DNA of 32,419 nucleotides from a virus. Location: positions 1 to 32,419 of the IMG/VR virus record IMGVR_UViG_3300019889_000027. One strand, 5' to 3'. A program made the position numbers and the translations under genes. The notes under the pieces are model-generated. The model saw nothing but the letters and a program-made list of their open reading frames with translations, had not been told where the DNA came from and made no database searches. Positions 1-8,797 of the stretch are shown here, in pieces; position 1 is the first letter of the stretch, and every line of letters starts with the position of its first letter.

Positions 1-1
1 G

Positions 2-817
2 CTGAGCAATGACTGGTATGGTCTTTCGGTCGCCTATCCGACGACGACAGATGCGGACATCATCGCTGTGGCAGGAACGATCGAGGCCTCCAGCCCGCAG
101 CGGTTCTTGGTTGCCACAACGAACAACGCCAATACGATCAACCCTGGAAACACGACCGACCTCGGCAGCGCACTGAAGGCGCTCGGCTACAACAACAGCG
201 CGGTGCAATATTCGATTTCCAGCCCGTATGCCGCGGTAAGTCTGTTCGCGCGCCAGGCCTCGGTCGATTTCACCGCCAACAATTCGACCATCACTCTGAT
301 GTATAAACAGGAGCCCGGCGTCGCTCCGGAGGTGCTCAGCGAGACCGCGGCGGCGGCGCTGCATGCCAAGAGCGTCAATGTCTTTGTCGCCTATCAGAAT
401 GCGACCGCGATCATCCAGTACGGCACTGTCGCTTCCGGCCAGTATATTGACACCATTGTCGGGCTCGACTACATCCAGAACGCGATGCAGACCGGGATTT
501 TCAACGCGCTCTACACGACGCCAACTAAGCTTCCACAAACCGACGCCGGCGTGAACCAGCTCGTCACGGTCGCCGAGTCGGTACTCGCCCAGGCGGTGTT
601 CGACGGCCTGGCGGCTCCGGGTGTGTGGACGGGACCTTCATTCGGTGCGCTCTCGCAAGGGCAGATGCTCGCGCAGGGGTTCTATGTATTTGCCCCCTCG
701 GTCGACACACTGTCCGCGGCCGATCGGGCGGCTCGTAAATCGCCGCCACTGCAGTGCGCTCTCAAGCTGGGTGGAGCGATCCACACAGTGGATGTAATTA
801 TCAACGTCAACCAATAG
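2..817 (+). CDS. Phage tail sheath protein, DUF3383 family (5' partial)
   Basis: Likely the C-terminal part of a contractile-tail sheath subunit, which polymerises around the tail tube and contracts on infection. The frame is open to the window edge (LSNDWYGLSVAYPTTTDADI...), so the GTG at 68 is not the true start. The pattern of a middle domain with YIQNAMQTGIFNALY and a C-terminal strand ending HTVDVIINVNQ is what I associate with DUF3383 sheath-like proteins. It sits directly before a DUF3277-type tube gene, as expected in this tail type. At least 271 residues are present; the N-terminus is missing. Confidence 0.8.
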   Translation: MSNDWYGLSVAYPTTTDADIIAVAGTIEASSPQRFLVATTNNANTINPGNTTDLGSALKALGYNNSAVQYSISSPYAAVSLFARQASVDFTANNSTITLMYKQEPGVAPEVLSETAAAALHAKSVNVFVAYQNATAIIQYGTVASGQYIDTIVGLDYIQNAMQTGIFNALYTTPTKLPQTDAGVNQLVTVAESVLAQAVFDGLAAPGVWTGPSFGALSQGQMLAQGFYVFAPSVDTLSAADRAARKSPPLQCALKLGGAIHTVDVIINVNQ

Positions 818-837
818 GTGAAGGGACTTTTTAAACC

Positions 838-1278
838 ATGCCTGCATATAGCTTTCTAAATTGCCAAGCCACGATCGTCGGCCCGGGCGGCGCCTTCTCT
901 CTGGGTAGCGGGTCGGCTACGGCAGAGGAGGGCATCGAGATCACCATGACGGTCGAGAAAGGCACCCTCACGATCGGAGCGGACGGCACGCCGATGCACA
1001 ACCTGATCGCGGACAAGTCGGCCGCTGTGATCGTCCGGCTGTTGAAGACGAGTCCGTACAATGCCAAGCTGATGGCGATGTATGACTTCCAGTCGCAGAG
1101 CAGTTCGCTCTGGGGCCAGAACGTCATCAACGTCTCCGATCCCTCTGTGGGTGACTCAACGACATGCCGGTCGGTCGCCTTCCGAAAGAAGCCGGACATT
1201 CGCTACGCCAAGGAAGGAGGAATTATGGAATGGGAGATGATCGCCGGCTACGCCGATTCCATTCTGGGGATCGCCTAG
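838..1278 (+). CDS. Tail tube protein, DUF3277 family
   Basis: A 146-residue protein starting MPAYSFLNCQATIVGPGGAFSLGSGSA, typical of DUF3277 phage structural proteins that form the inner tail tube. It follows the sheath gene by 20 bases, which contain a GAAGGGA motif rather far from the ATG. The segment EGIEITMTVEKGTLTIGADG and the conserved late FRKKPDIRYAKEGGIMEWEM fit the family. Full length for the family, no anomalies. The tube role rests on gene order and family membership. Confidence 0.8.
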   Translation: MPAYSFLNCQATIVGPGGAFSLGSGSATAEEGIEITMTVEKGTLTIGADGTPMHNLIADKSAAVIVRLLKTSPYNAKLMAMYDFQSQSSSLWGQNVINVSDPSVGDSTTCRSVAFRKKPDIRYAKEGGIMEWEMIAGYADSILGIA

Positions 1279-1281
1279 CCC

Positions 1282-1719
1282 ATGCTCGAATTCGATATCT
1301 CCGGCAATCACTATCGCAGCGGGAAACTGGGCGCGCTGCAACAGCTTCATGTGTCGCGGCGCATCACCCCGCTTCTTCCCAAGCTACTCCCGGCCGCCAG
1401 CCTCGTTTCCCGCACTCCGGATGCAATCAAGAACATCGACCTGCTGGCAGCCGCATTCGGGCCGGTAGTCGACGTCTTCTCGCAACTGCCGGATGATGAC
1501 GTGGACTTTGTGATCGGCAACTGCCTAAGCGTAGTGACACGCCGGCAAGGAAACACCTGGGTCGCCACCTGGAATGTTGCCAGCAAATCACCCATGTTCG
1601 ACGACATCGACATGGTCATTCTGCTGCAGATTGCGGTGAAAGTGATCTGGGACAATCTCGGCCCTTTTATACGAGGGTTCACCGCGAGCGCCGCGGCGGA
1701 GAATCCGGAAGCGGCATAG
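1282..1719 (+). CDS. Tail assembly chaperone, short product
   Basis: A 145-residue protein between the tube and tape measure genes, the position of tail assembly chaperones that coat the tape measure before tube polymerisation. It begins MLEFDISGNHYRSGKLGALQQLHVSRRI and has the compact acidic helical make-up of the chaperone family (...SQLPDDDVDFVIGNCLSVV...). Codons 127-129 read GGC CCT TTT and contain a C_CCT_TTT heptamer, so a share of ribosomes may shift to -1 and make the longer fusion described next. Starts 3 bases after the tube gene. The chaperone role is inferred from position and the frameshift arrangement. Confidence 0.75.
   Translation: MLEFDISGNHYRSGKLGALQQLHVSRRITPLLPKLLPAASLVSRTPDAIKNIDLLAAAFGPVVDVFSQLPDDDVDFVIGNCLSVVTRRQGNTWVATWNVASKSPMFDDIDMVILLQIAVKVIWDNLGPFIRGFTASAAAENPEAA
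1662..1668 (+). promoter_or_regulatory. -1 ribosomal frameshift slippery heptamer
   Basis: CCCTTTT lies exactly in the XXXYYYZ register of the zero frame (read C CCT TTT). After slippage both tRNAs re-pair with CCC and TTT, and the -1 frame stays open to 1901. The placement near the end of the chaperone ORF matches lambda G/GT. Confidence 0.6.
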
Positions 1720-1901
1720 GGTGGGCCTCCCTGCCTGGTGGCGAAGACTGGCTGCTGCGTCCGGTAATGCATGGCATGTGCCAGTACGAGAGCCTCAAAA
1801 ACGGAGCGCTCGACTTGTGCGATGTGGCGCTGATGAACGAGTACCTGGACGTTACGGAAGAGAACCGGGTGATCGCCGAACGCCTGCGATCCACCCAATA
1901 A
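1668..1901 (+). CDS. Frameshift extension of tail chaperone (DUF6889-like)
   Basis: The -1 frame encodes about 77 residues including GIGWASLPGGEDWLLRPVMH and ESLKNGALDLCDVALMNEYLDV, a conserved-looking sequence I associate with DUF6889-type phage proteins. No ATG, GTG or TTG lies upstream of the WLLRP motif in this frame; the first ATG, at 1767, would cut the motif off. The reading frame is -1 relative to the chaperone, giving a predicted fusion of about 206 residues (1282-1668 plus 1668-1901). It ends 3 bases before the tape measure ATG. By analogy with lambda GT the extension would contact the tape measure or tube. The 1721-1912 ORF in the third frame is a shadow. Confidence 0.65.
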   Translation, partial: YTRVHRERRGGESGSGIGWASLPGGEDWLLRPVMHGMCQYESLKNGALDLCDVALMNEYLDVTEENRVIAERLRSTQ

Positions 1902-1904
1902 CTT

Positions 1905-3974
1905 ATGCCTAGCGGCGCGGATGTAATCAAAGAGTTTCTGGTCTCGCTCGGCTGGAAGGTCGATTCGCAAGGGCAAAAGCGCTTCACCGACGGGGTGAAG
2001 TCCGCAGACGTCGGCTTGAAAAAGCTTGCCACCTCGATCGCCATTCAAACCGAAGCGGTCCACCAGATCGTCGAAGGGTTGAAGCACGCGGCCGGCGCAG
2101 TCATCGACTTTTCGCGAGCGGTTGCCGAGGGCATGGAGAAGCTGTACTTCGCCTCACAGCGCACCAAAGCGTCGGTCGCCAACATCCAGGCATTCGGATT
2201 TGCGGCCGGACAAATGGGATCCACCGCCGATGCGGCAGCCGCCTCCCTGGAAAACCTAGCGCGGTTCATGCGGGTCAGTCCCGGAGGCGAGAGCCGGATC
2301 CGCGCGCTCCACGTCGAGACGCGCCAGGCGAATGGGGAACTGCGCGACACCACGGAGATTCTGCAGGACCTGGGCAAGAGTTTGGCTAACATGCCGACCT
2401 ATCGCCGGTACGCACTCTCGCAGATGCTGGGGATCGACGAAAAGACCATGATTGCCCTGACTGAGGGCGTCGGCCAGTTCAGCCACGAGTATCTCGCGAT
2501 GCTCAAGGCCGTAGGAATGGATTCGACCAAGGCAGCCAAGGGATCGCACGAATTCATGAACCAGATCCGTTCGGTGGGGGCGGCGATCACAATCCTGTGG
2601 CAAAAGATCGGTGCCGGCATGGCGGGCCGGCTCTCGGCCACAGTAAAGCGGTTTCGGGAATGGTTTGTCAGCCACTTCGAGCAGATTGGAAAGGCTATCG
2701 ATTACGCCCTGGATCTGGTATTCAAATTCATCAACCTGATGGAGACCTTCGCTTCCGATGTCGTTCAGGACGTGCAAAGCGTCATTGACTGGTTCAACCG
2801 AATGGATGTGAGCACAAAGAAGCTCATCGCCGCATTCGCCGCTGTGGGCGTTGCATTCGCCGCGCTAGGCGCGCTGTTCCTAGCTTCGCCCGTGACCGCG
2901 ACGATCGCGCTGATTGCAGCCCTGGCAGCCGCCCTATTCCTGCTGTGGGATGACTACGAAGGATTTAAACGCGGCGCAGACCATGCGCTTCCCTGGGAGA
3001 AATGGGAACCACAGATCGAAGCGGCAAAAAAGCAGGTACAGGAGCTCGCAGAATCGTTCGAACGGCTGCTCACCGCGTTCAACAATCTCGGCAATGCATT
3101 GTCGAAAAAGATAGAGGTGAAATTCGACATCAGCAACCTGATCGACCTGGTGAACCTGGTGACGGCCGTCGTATCCGGCGACTGGGCAGAGGCAGGCAAG
3201 ATCGCAAAGGGAATGAAGCAGAAAGTCGAAGTCCTGCCCGAAAACAGAAGCGGCATCGACCAGGCGCTCCACGGCGAAGGTCGCCCGAGCGACAAGCAAA
3301 TGGCCAACACCCACATGTCTGGCTTGTTTGGGGAGGCGTGGGCAAATACAAAGAAGTTCTTCGATGTGCCGGGGCAAATGAAGGACTACAGCAACCTGGT
3401 GCAGACGCGAAATGTGCGGACCAACAATCCGGGCATGCTGGTCGATAACAAGTACGTGCGGGCCATGCCGGGGGCGCTGGGCCTTGAGGAGCTGCCTGCA
3501 GGCAGCAAAGAAAAAGCCCAGTTTGAGCGGTTCGATACCGCCGAACACGGCTTACTCGCGATGGCTCGTAATCTGGTGAATTACTCGCAGCGGGGAATTT
3601 CCACAGTGTCCGCGATCGTCGAGACCTGGACCAAAGGCGATTCACCCGAAAAACAAGCGAACTATAAGCGCGACCTCGATAAATTCCTGGACGTCAAGTC
3701 CAATCAGACGTTGGACCTTCAAAATCCAGAGCTGCTCGCGAAGGTCATGCGCGGCATCGCAACGCATGAGGGCGGCGCGCCCTACCGGCCAGAGCAATTC
3801 TTGACGGCCGCGCAAGGCGCACTATCGGGCCAGGGCATCACCGTGAATCAGACCCTGAATACGACGGTGAACGGCGTGTCCGATCCCAAAGAAGCCGCGG
3901 CCGAGGTGGGCCGGGCGCAATCACGTGGCAACGGATTGCTGATTCGCCACTTAAGCACCCAGTTGGTCCGGTAA
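1905..3974 (+). CDS. Tape measure protein with C-terminal hydrolase-like domain
   Basis: A 689-residue tape measure candidate, which sets tail length and is ejected at infection. An alpha-helical N-terminal half (about 1-300) is followed by a long hydrophobic stretch (about 302-346, IAAFAAVGVAFAALGALFL...ALIAALAAALFLLW). The C-terminal 185 residues begin RTNNPGMLV (about 505) and continue with FERFDTAEHGLLAMARNL and MRGIATHEGGAPY. This pattern recurs in virion structural proteins and peptidoglycan-active domains (R-NNPGN ... A-F-A--EEGLRA). The last 60 residues are a beta-like tail. At roughly 1.5 angstrom per residue the tail would be near 100 nm. The catalytic residue of the terminal domain is not identified. 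Confidence 0.75.
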   Translation: MPSGADVIKEFLVSLGWKVDSQGQKRFTDGVKSADVGLKKLATSIAIQTEAVHQIVEGLKHAAGAVIDFSRAVAEGMEKLYFASQRTKASVANIQAFGFAAGQMGSTADAAAASLENLARFMRVSPGGESRIRALHVETRQANGELRDTTEILQDLGKSLANMPTYRRYALSQMLGIDEKTMIALTEGVGQFSHEYLAMLKAVGMDSTKAAKGSHEFMNQIRSVGAAITILWQKIGAGMAGRLSATVKRFREWFVSHFEQIGKAIDYALDLVFKFINLMETFASDVVQDVQSVIDWFNRMDVSTKKLIAAFAAVGVAFAALGALFLASPVTATIALIAALAAALFLLWDDYEGFKRGADHALPWEKWEPQIEAAKKQVQELAESFERLLTAFNNLGNALSKKIEVKFDISNLIDLVNLVTAVVSGDWAEAGKIAKGMKQKVEVLPENRSGIDQALHGEGRPSDKQMANTHMSGLFGEAWANTKKFFDVPGQMKDYSNLVQTRNVRTNNPGMLVDNKYVRAMPGALGLEELPAGSKEKAQFERFDTAEHGLLAMARNLVNYSQRGISTVSAIVETWTKGDSPEKQANYKRDLDKFLDVKSNQTLDLQNPELLAKVMRGIATHEGGAPYRPEQFLTAAQGALSGQGITVNQTLNTTVNGVSDPKEAAAEVGRAQSRGNGLLIRHLSTQLVR

Positions 3975-3981
3975 AGCGCCA

Positions 3982-4584
3982 ATGGCCTCGATCATCCCTG
4001 CAGTACTCGGCGGCGCACTGATTGGCCTCGAAACCATCCTGATTAAGAAGGCGCGTTCGATCGCCGGAATCTTCCCCGACGTGGTCATCGAAGAAATCCA
4101 CCACGATGAGCTGGAGATCACCAACCACCCGGTATCACAGGGCGGCGCTCCCAATGTCATCAGCGACCACGCATTCAAGCGGCCGGCAGAGCTCGGTATG
4201 CGCGTCGGGTGGTCGCCGAGCGGAAGTGTCTTCAATTTGGGATCGGATTACATCTATGACGTCTATCAGCAACTGCTCGATCTCCAGAACACGCGCGAGC
4301 CCTTTGAAATCTCGACTGGAAAACGGTCTTACGAAAGCATGATGCTGCGGTCCCTCGCTGTGGTAACGAACAAGGAAACCGAGAACTGCCTGATGGTCGA
4401 GGCGCGATTTCAGCAGGTGATTATCGTGCAGGTGCGCACGACGACGCTGCCGCCATCTCTTTACCAGGCGACCCCGCAAAAGACCGCCGAGCCACAGGAT
4501 ACCGGCACGGTGCAGCCCACCCCGGTGGTCGATCGAACGATTTTGAAAACCATCGTAGACATTGTCAAAGGCGTCGGAAATTAG
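3982..4584 (+). CDS. Dit-like baseplate/distal tail protein
   Basis: 200 residues. The N-terminal hydrophobic segment PAVLGGALIGLETILI precedes the domain DVVIEEIHHDELEITNHPVSQGGAPNVISDHAFKRPAELGMRVGWSPSG, which matches the Dit-like phage tail N-terminal domain seen after tape measure genes in this tail class. The middle (YDVYQQLLDLQNTREPFEISTGKRSYESMMLRSL) is also typical. A Pro/Thr-rich linker precedes a short helical C-terminus. It would connect tube end and baseplate hub. Confidence 0.75.
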   Translation: MASIIPAVLGGALIGLETILIKKARSIAGIFPDVVIEEIHHDELEITNHPVSQGGAPNVISDHAFKRPAELGMRVGWSPSGSVFNLGSDYIYDVYQQLLDLQNTREPFEISTGKRSYESMMLRSLAVVTNKETENCLMVEARFQQVIIVQVRTTTLPPSLYQATPQKTAEPQDTGTVQPTPVVDRTILKTIVDIVKGVGN

Positions 4585-4587
4585 GCG

Positions 4588-4905
4588 ATGGCCCCGGCTT
4601 TGGTTGAAATTCCGCTGCTCGCGTCTTCGGAGCGTTTTCTAGTGAGCCTGGCCGGCGTCCAATATCGATTCTCGGTGCTGTGGCGAGAGAGCGATGCGGG
4701 CGGCTCCTGGTATCTCGATATTGCTGATGCGAGCGGTGCACCGATCGTCTCTGGCATTGCGCTGGTGATGGGCGTCGACCTACTCGGCCAGTATGAATAT
4801 TTGAAGCTCGGCGGCTCCCTGGTCCTGAATTCTTTGGGAGACGTGCTCCCGACCTACACCAACCTTGGGACCGGCGTCCGGATGTATTTCGCAACTGCCG
4901 CATAA
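4588..4905 (+). CDS. Baseplate plug protein (Pam3 gp18-like)
   Basis: 105 residues, all-beta. YRFSVLWRESDAGGSWYLDIADASGAPIVSGIALVMGVDLLGQY is characteristic of the small plug proteins of minimal contractile baseplates (Pam3 gp18-like, formerly DUF6983). It lies 3 bases after the Dit-like gene and 3 before the hub gene, as in related operons. It probably seals the baseplate centre before contraction. Confidence 0.75.
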   Translation: MAPALVEIPLLASSERFLVSLAGVQYRFSVLWRESDAGGSWYLDIADASGAPIVSGIALVMGVDLLGQYEYLKLGGSLVLNSLGDVLPTYTNLGTGVRMYFATAA

Positions 4906-4908
4906 ACA

Positions 4909-5859
4909 ATGGCCGATTATCAGTGGCTGCGAAAGGTGAAGCTCGCCGTCGGCGACGACACCGGCTCGGGACTCGACCTGTCCGATCTGCATATTGTGTT
5001 CCGCGTGCAGACTGCGACAATCAGCACGCCCAAGCTCCTCGAAGTGCGGATCTTCAATCTATGGGAGGGCGACGCGCAAACCATCCAGCAGGAATTCACT
5101 CAGGTCCAGCTTTCGGCCGGTTACCAGGATGGACCCTTCGGAAAGATCTTCAGCGGAAGCATCTCGCGCATTCGCATCGGCCGGGAAAACGCGACCGATA
5201 CGTTTCTCGAGATTGTCGCCTGTGACGGGGACGAGGCCTACTGCTGGGGAACGGTGCAGCAGGCGCTCGCCGCCGGCCACACGCTCACCGATGAATTAAA
5301 CCTCATCAAAGCGCAACTGGAACCGTACCAGATCACCATTGGCTACATCCCCGAGCTCCAGAACGATAAGGGGAAGGGAATTCGCGGCAAGGTCGTGTAC
5401 AAGTCACTCCGCGATTTCATTAGCAACTTCGCCGCCGAGATCACCTGCGACTGGCACATCGAAGATGGCCAACTGTCCTTCATTCCGCAAGCCGGCTATG
5501 TCCCGGGCGATGCGGTAGTGCTCAACGGGCAGTCGGGAATACTCGGATCTCCGGTTCAGACCATTGATGGGCTGGAGGCGCGCTGTCTACTCAATCCGAA
5601 CCTGCGGCCAGGCCGGCTGATTCAGGTGAACAACAAGGAAGTGCAGACCGAGACAATCCGGCCTACTCCGATCTCGGTGTCCGACCAGCTCTACATTCCG
5701 GACCTCAGTAAGGATGGGACCTACAAAGTTTATGCGCTGTCTCACATCGGCGATACGCGTGGCCAGGCCTGGTTCAGCGAACTTATCTGCGAGGCAATGA
5801 ATCCGACCAGCGGCAACGTGGTCACCTCATCTCGGTATCTGGAAGCGGTGCCGCAGTGA
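4909..5859 (+). CDS. Baseplate hub protein (gp27/gpD-like)
   Basis: 316 residues, with an N-terminal tube-like domain (ISTPKLLEVRIFNLWEGDAQTI...FTQVQLSAGYQDG..GKIFSGSISRI) and a second domain with YKSLRDFISNFAAEITCDWHIEDGQLSFIPQAGYVPGDAVVLNGQSG. This is the usual build of hub proteins linking the tail tube to the spike. The stop overlaps the GTG start of the spike gene (GTGA), suggesting coupled synthesis. Confidence 0.75.
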   Translation: MADYQWLRKVKLAVGDDTGSGLDLSDLHIVFRVQTATISTPKLLEVRIFNLWEGDAQTIQQEFTQVQLSAGYQDGPFGKIFSGSISRIRIGRENATDTFLEIVACDGDEAYCWGTVQQALAAGHTLTDELNLIKAQLEPYQITIGYIPELQNDKGKGIRGKVVYKSLRDFISNFAAEITCDWHIEDGQLSFIPQAGYVPGDAVVLNGQSGILGSPVQTIDGLEARCLLNPNLRPGRLIQVNNKEVQTETIRPTPISVSDQLYIPDLSKDGTYKVYALSHIGDTRGQAWFSELICEAMNPTSGNVVTSSRYLEAVPQ

Positions 5860-6542
5860 ACGCGCGTGAACGGTTTCACGACGAAGAGGAGATCTTCCGC
5901 AATGCTCTGCAGGCATTCGTGGCCGGCGTGTGGACGGCGCTGCCGGGCATCATCCAGTCCTATGACGCGGCGAAGGTCACGGTGGTCGTGCAGCCGGCGA
6001 CGCGGGGCGTGGTGCAGACCAAATCAGGGGCTTTGAACCAGGTGGATTTGCCGTTGCTCGTCGATGTCCCGGTGGTGTTTCCACATGGCGGAAACTGTAC
6101 GCTTACCTTTCCCCTCGAGAAAGGGGACGAGTGCCTGGTCGTGTTCTCTTCCCGATGCATGGATGAGTGGTGGCAGTCCGGCAATGTGCAGCTACCGCAA
6201 GATCCGCGGATGCACGATCTCTCGGACGGCTTCGCAATTCCGGGCCCGTTCTCGCAAGCGGCGCTCACTGCGATCGCCGCGCGCAGCACCACGACCGTGC
6301 AGCTCCGCAGCGACGATGGCTCGACCTACGTCGAACTGGATCCGGCCGGCCAGGTCGTGAACGTCGTCGCGCCTGGCGGGATGAGTATCACCTCCCCGAT
6401 GATCACCATCACCGGCGACGTCGCGCTCAATGGAGGCCTGGTGGCAACCGGAGACGTGAAAGCCAGCGCGATCAGCCTCGAGACGCATAAGCACCTGGGC
6501 GTGACGACGGGCGGCGGCACGAGCGGATTACCAACGCCATGA
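5856..6542 (+). CDS. Baseplate spike, Gp138 N-terminal domain family
   Basis: 228 residues. The N-terminal part (FVAGVWTALPGIIQSYDAAKVTVVVQPATRG...LLVDVPVVFPHGGNCTLTFPLEKGDECLVVFSSRCMDEWW) matches the Gp138 N-terminal OB-like domain of phage cell-puncturing devices. The rest is a repetitive beta region (SDDGSTYVELDPAGQVVNVVAPGGMSITSPMITITGDV) expected to form a trimeric beta-helix. The end ETHKHLGVTTGGGTSGLPTP holds an H-x-H pair (HKH), as in metal-binding spike tips. Start is GTG at 5856 in a GTGA overlap with the hub gene. Confidence 0.8.
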   Translation: MNARERFHDEEEIFRNALQAFVAGVWTALPGIIQSYDAAKVTVVVQPATRGVVQTKSGALNQVDLPLLVDVPVVFPHGGNCTLTFPLEKGDECLVVFSSRCMDEWWQSGNVQLPQDPRMHDLSDGFAIPGPFSQAALTAIAARSTTTVQLRSDDGSTYVELDPAGQVVNVVAPGGMSITSPMITITGDVALNGGLVATGDVKASAISLETHKHLGVTTGGGTSGLPTP

Positions 6543-6889
6543 AATATCGAAAGCTCGATTCGAAAGGTGACTTCACGCTCGGCACCGGCACTGATTTCTA
6601 TCAGAACGTGCCGGCCGCGGTGGGGCAGGCGGTCCAGACTCGACTCCGGCTCTTCACGAGCGAATGGTTTCTGGACTCAACCGAGGGCACTCCCTGGCGC
6701 ACCGACGTGCTGGGCAAGTACACCGCGCAAAGCTATGACTCTGTCATCAAGGCACGCATTCTCGGCACGCAGGGCGTCCGGCAGATTCGTGACTACTCGA
6801 GTTCGGTGGACCCGGTAAAACGGAGCCTTTCGGTGGCCGCCACGATCGACACAATTTACGGATCGACCTCGCTCAACGTGACTCTCTGA
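6539..6889 (+). CDS. Baseplate wedge / sheath initiator, gp25-like (gpW-like)
   Basis: 116 residues. The order spike - this gene - gpJ is the classical gpV-gpW-gpJ order. The core VGQAVQTRLRLFTSEWFLDSTEGTPWRTDVLG has the spacing of gp25/gpW proteins (Q--R--L---GEWF-----G-P). The gene overlaps both neighbours by a few bases (ATGA at 6539, TGATG at 6889). Gp25 primes sheath polymerisation from the baseplate. Confidence 0.7.
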   Translation: MKYRKLDSKGDFTLGTGTDFYQNVPAAVGQAVQTRLRLFTSEWFLDSTEGTPWRTDVLGKYTAQSYDSVIKARILGTQGVRQIRDYSSSVDPVKRSLSVAATIDTIYGSTSLNVTL

Positions 6890-8052
6890 TGGCCATCACC
6901 ACTACCGCTCCCACGATTGATCCGACCGGCATCACTGCGCCCGTCTTTGCCGATATCCTAAGCTTCCTGCAGGCGCAGTACCGGGCAATTTACGGCGCAG
7001 ATATCGTTCTCAGTGCGGATTCCCAGGATGGCCAGTTTCTTGCCATCATTGCCAGTGCGATTAATGACGCGAATGCAACCGCGATCGCGATCTACAACGC
7101 GTTCTCGCCATCGACCGCGCAAGGTGCCTCGCTCTCGTCCGTTGTCAAAATCAACGGCATTGCGCGCGCGATCGCTACGTTTTCCACCGTCGATGTCCTG
7201 ATCACCGGGGTGGCAGGAACAACGGTCGTCAATGGCGTGGTGCAGGATACGGCCGGCTTCAAATGGAATCTGCCGGCGTCCGTCGTCATTCCAGTTGGCG
7301 GCCAGCTCACCGTCACTGCCACCTGCCAGTCAATTGGCGATATCACCGCGCTTGCCGGCACGGTGACCAAAATCGCGACGCCCACTCTCCACTGGCAAAC
7401 AGTCACCAATCCGTCGGCCGCCGCGGAGGGCGCTCCGGTTGAGTCGGACGCCGCGTTACGGATCCGCCAGACCAAATCGACCGCGATCCCCTCGCTCACG
7501 GTGCTCGACGGGATTATCGGCGCGGTCGCCTCGCTCACCGGCGTGACCAGGTACCGCGGCTACGAGAACGACACCGCTGCGACTGATGCGAACGGCATTC
7601 CTTCCCATTCGATTTCGCTGGTGGTCGAAGGCGGGGATGCTGTCGCGATTGCGAATGCGATCGCAGCAAAGAAAACGCCAGGCGCCGGCACGTATGGGAC
7701 GACGACGGAAACGGTCATCGATGTCTATGGCATCCCGCATCCCATCCATTTCTTCCGCCCGAGCAACGTGCCCATTACGGTCGAGATCAGCCTGACGGCG
7801 CTCACCGGCTATATCTCGGCGATCGGCGTTGAGATCCAGAAGGCGGTCTCGGACTACATCAACGCGCTGGCAATCGGGCAGAAGGTCATGCTGACCAGGA
7901 TCTATGTACCGGCGAACCTGAGCGGTTCACCCGACGGCGCCACGTTCGAGATCACCGCGCTGACGCTCAACGGCAGCGGCAGCGACATTGCGATCGCATT
8001 CAACGAGGTCGCGACGTGCGTGCCTTCTGATGTGACGCTCACTGTCACGTAA
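6889..8052 (+). CDS. Baseplate protein J/gp47 family
   Basis: 387 residues with the J/gp47 arrangement. The N-terminus is APVFADILSFLQAQYRAIYGADIVLSADSQDGQFLAIIASAINDANATAIAIYNAFSPSTAQGASLSSVVKINGI. A beta-rich centre (GTTVVNGVVQDTAGFKWNLPASVVIPVGG...) follows, then the motif EGAPVESDAALRIRQ. It builds the baseplate wedge ring that transmits the contraction signal. Start ATG at 6889 overlaps the previous stop. Confidence 0.88.
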   Translation: MAITTTAPTIDPTGITAPVFADILSFLQAQYRAIYGADIVLSADSQDGQFLAIIASAINDANATAIAIYNAFSPSTAQGASLSSVVKINGIARAIATFSTVDVLITGVAGTTVVNGVVQDTAGFKWNLPASVVIPVGGQLTVTATCQSIGDITALAGTVTKIATPTLHWQTVTNPSAAAEGAPVESDAALRIRQTKSTAIPSLTVLDGIIGAVASLTGVTRYRGYENDTAATDANGIPSHSISLVVEGGDAVAIANAIAAKKTPGAGTYGTTTETVIDVYGIPHPIHFFRPSNVPITVEISLTALTGYISAIGVEIQKAVSDYINALAIGQKVMLTRIYVPANLSGSPDGATFEITALTLNGSGSDIAIAFNEVATCVPSDVTLTVT

Positions 8053-8056
8053 TCCC

Positions 8057-8788
8057 ATGGCACAAGTTTCCGATTACACCGCTCTGATCACCTCAGGGCA
8101 TGCGACGGCTCCGAAGTTCGTCGCTATGGTTTCGGCCATTGCGCGGGCCTTCGTGGACCTGCAAAACCTGCTCGGCAGTGTGCCCGCGGACTACGACCTC
8201 GACGCGGCCGTCGGCGCGCAGCTCGACGCGGTGGGCCTGTGGGTCGGCGTCGGCCGCAATATCAGTATTCCGATTTCGGGCGTCTATTTCTCGTTCGATG
8301 TCGTGGGCTTGGGATTCAACCAGGGAGTGTGGAAAGGTCCCTTCGATCCGGCCTCCGGAATCGTATCGCTCGACGATGGCACCTACCGGCTGCTGCTGCG
8401 CGCCAAGATCGGGGCCAATCACTGGGATGGGACGCTGGCTGGCTCGGTCGAAATACTGAACCAGATCTTCGCCACCGGAACAGTGGGCGGCTCGCTCTAT
8501 GGCGAGGGTGGCTATGGCGAAGGAGGCTATGGTGCGCCCACCTCCGGAACATTCGTCTTCATCGTGGATCACGATGACATGTCGATCACCATCGGCGTCT
8601 CCGGACAGCTTCCCTCGGCGCTCTTTCTCGCGCTGTTGAGCGGCGGCTACATTCCGATCAAGCCCGAGGGTGTGCACATCAACAACTACGTCGTGACCTC
8701 TGTTGACGGCGCGCCCATCTTCGGATTCGACGTGCAGAACCAATACATCGCAGGCTTCGATACCGGCGCCTGGGGCAAAAAACTTTAA
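8057..8788 (+). CDS. Baseplate/tail protein, DUF2612 family
   Basis: 243 residues. YDLDAAVGAQLDAVGLWVGVGRNI followed by YFSFD, GLGFNQGVWKGPFDP and LDDGTYRLLLRAKIGANHWDGT matches DUF2612, the functional counterpart of tail protein I in this tail family. A Gly-rich stretch (YGEGGYGEGGYGAP, about 153-166) splits the protein. Likely the attachment platform for tail fibres, as it lies directly before the first fibre gene. Confidence 0.75.
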   Translation: MAQVSDYTALITSGHATAPKFVAMVSAIARAFVDLQNLLGSVPADYDLDAAVGAQLDAVGLWVGVGRNISIPISGVYFSFDVVGLGFNQGVWKGPFDPASGIVSLDDGTYRLLLRAKIGANHWDGTLAGSVEILNQIFATGTVGGSLYGEGGYGEGGYGAPTSGTFVFIVDHDDMSITIGVSGQLPSALFLALLSGGYIPIKPEGVHINNYVVTSVDGAPIFGFDVQNQYIAGFDTGAWGKKL

Positions 8789-8797
8789 GGGATTTCC

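Noticed and set aside
1721-1912. 63-residue plus-strand ORF after the chaperone gene
   Set aside because: Arg/Pro-rich shadow frame; the -1 frame over the same bases gives a conserved-looking protein.
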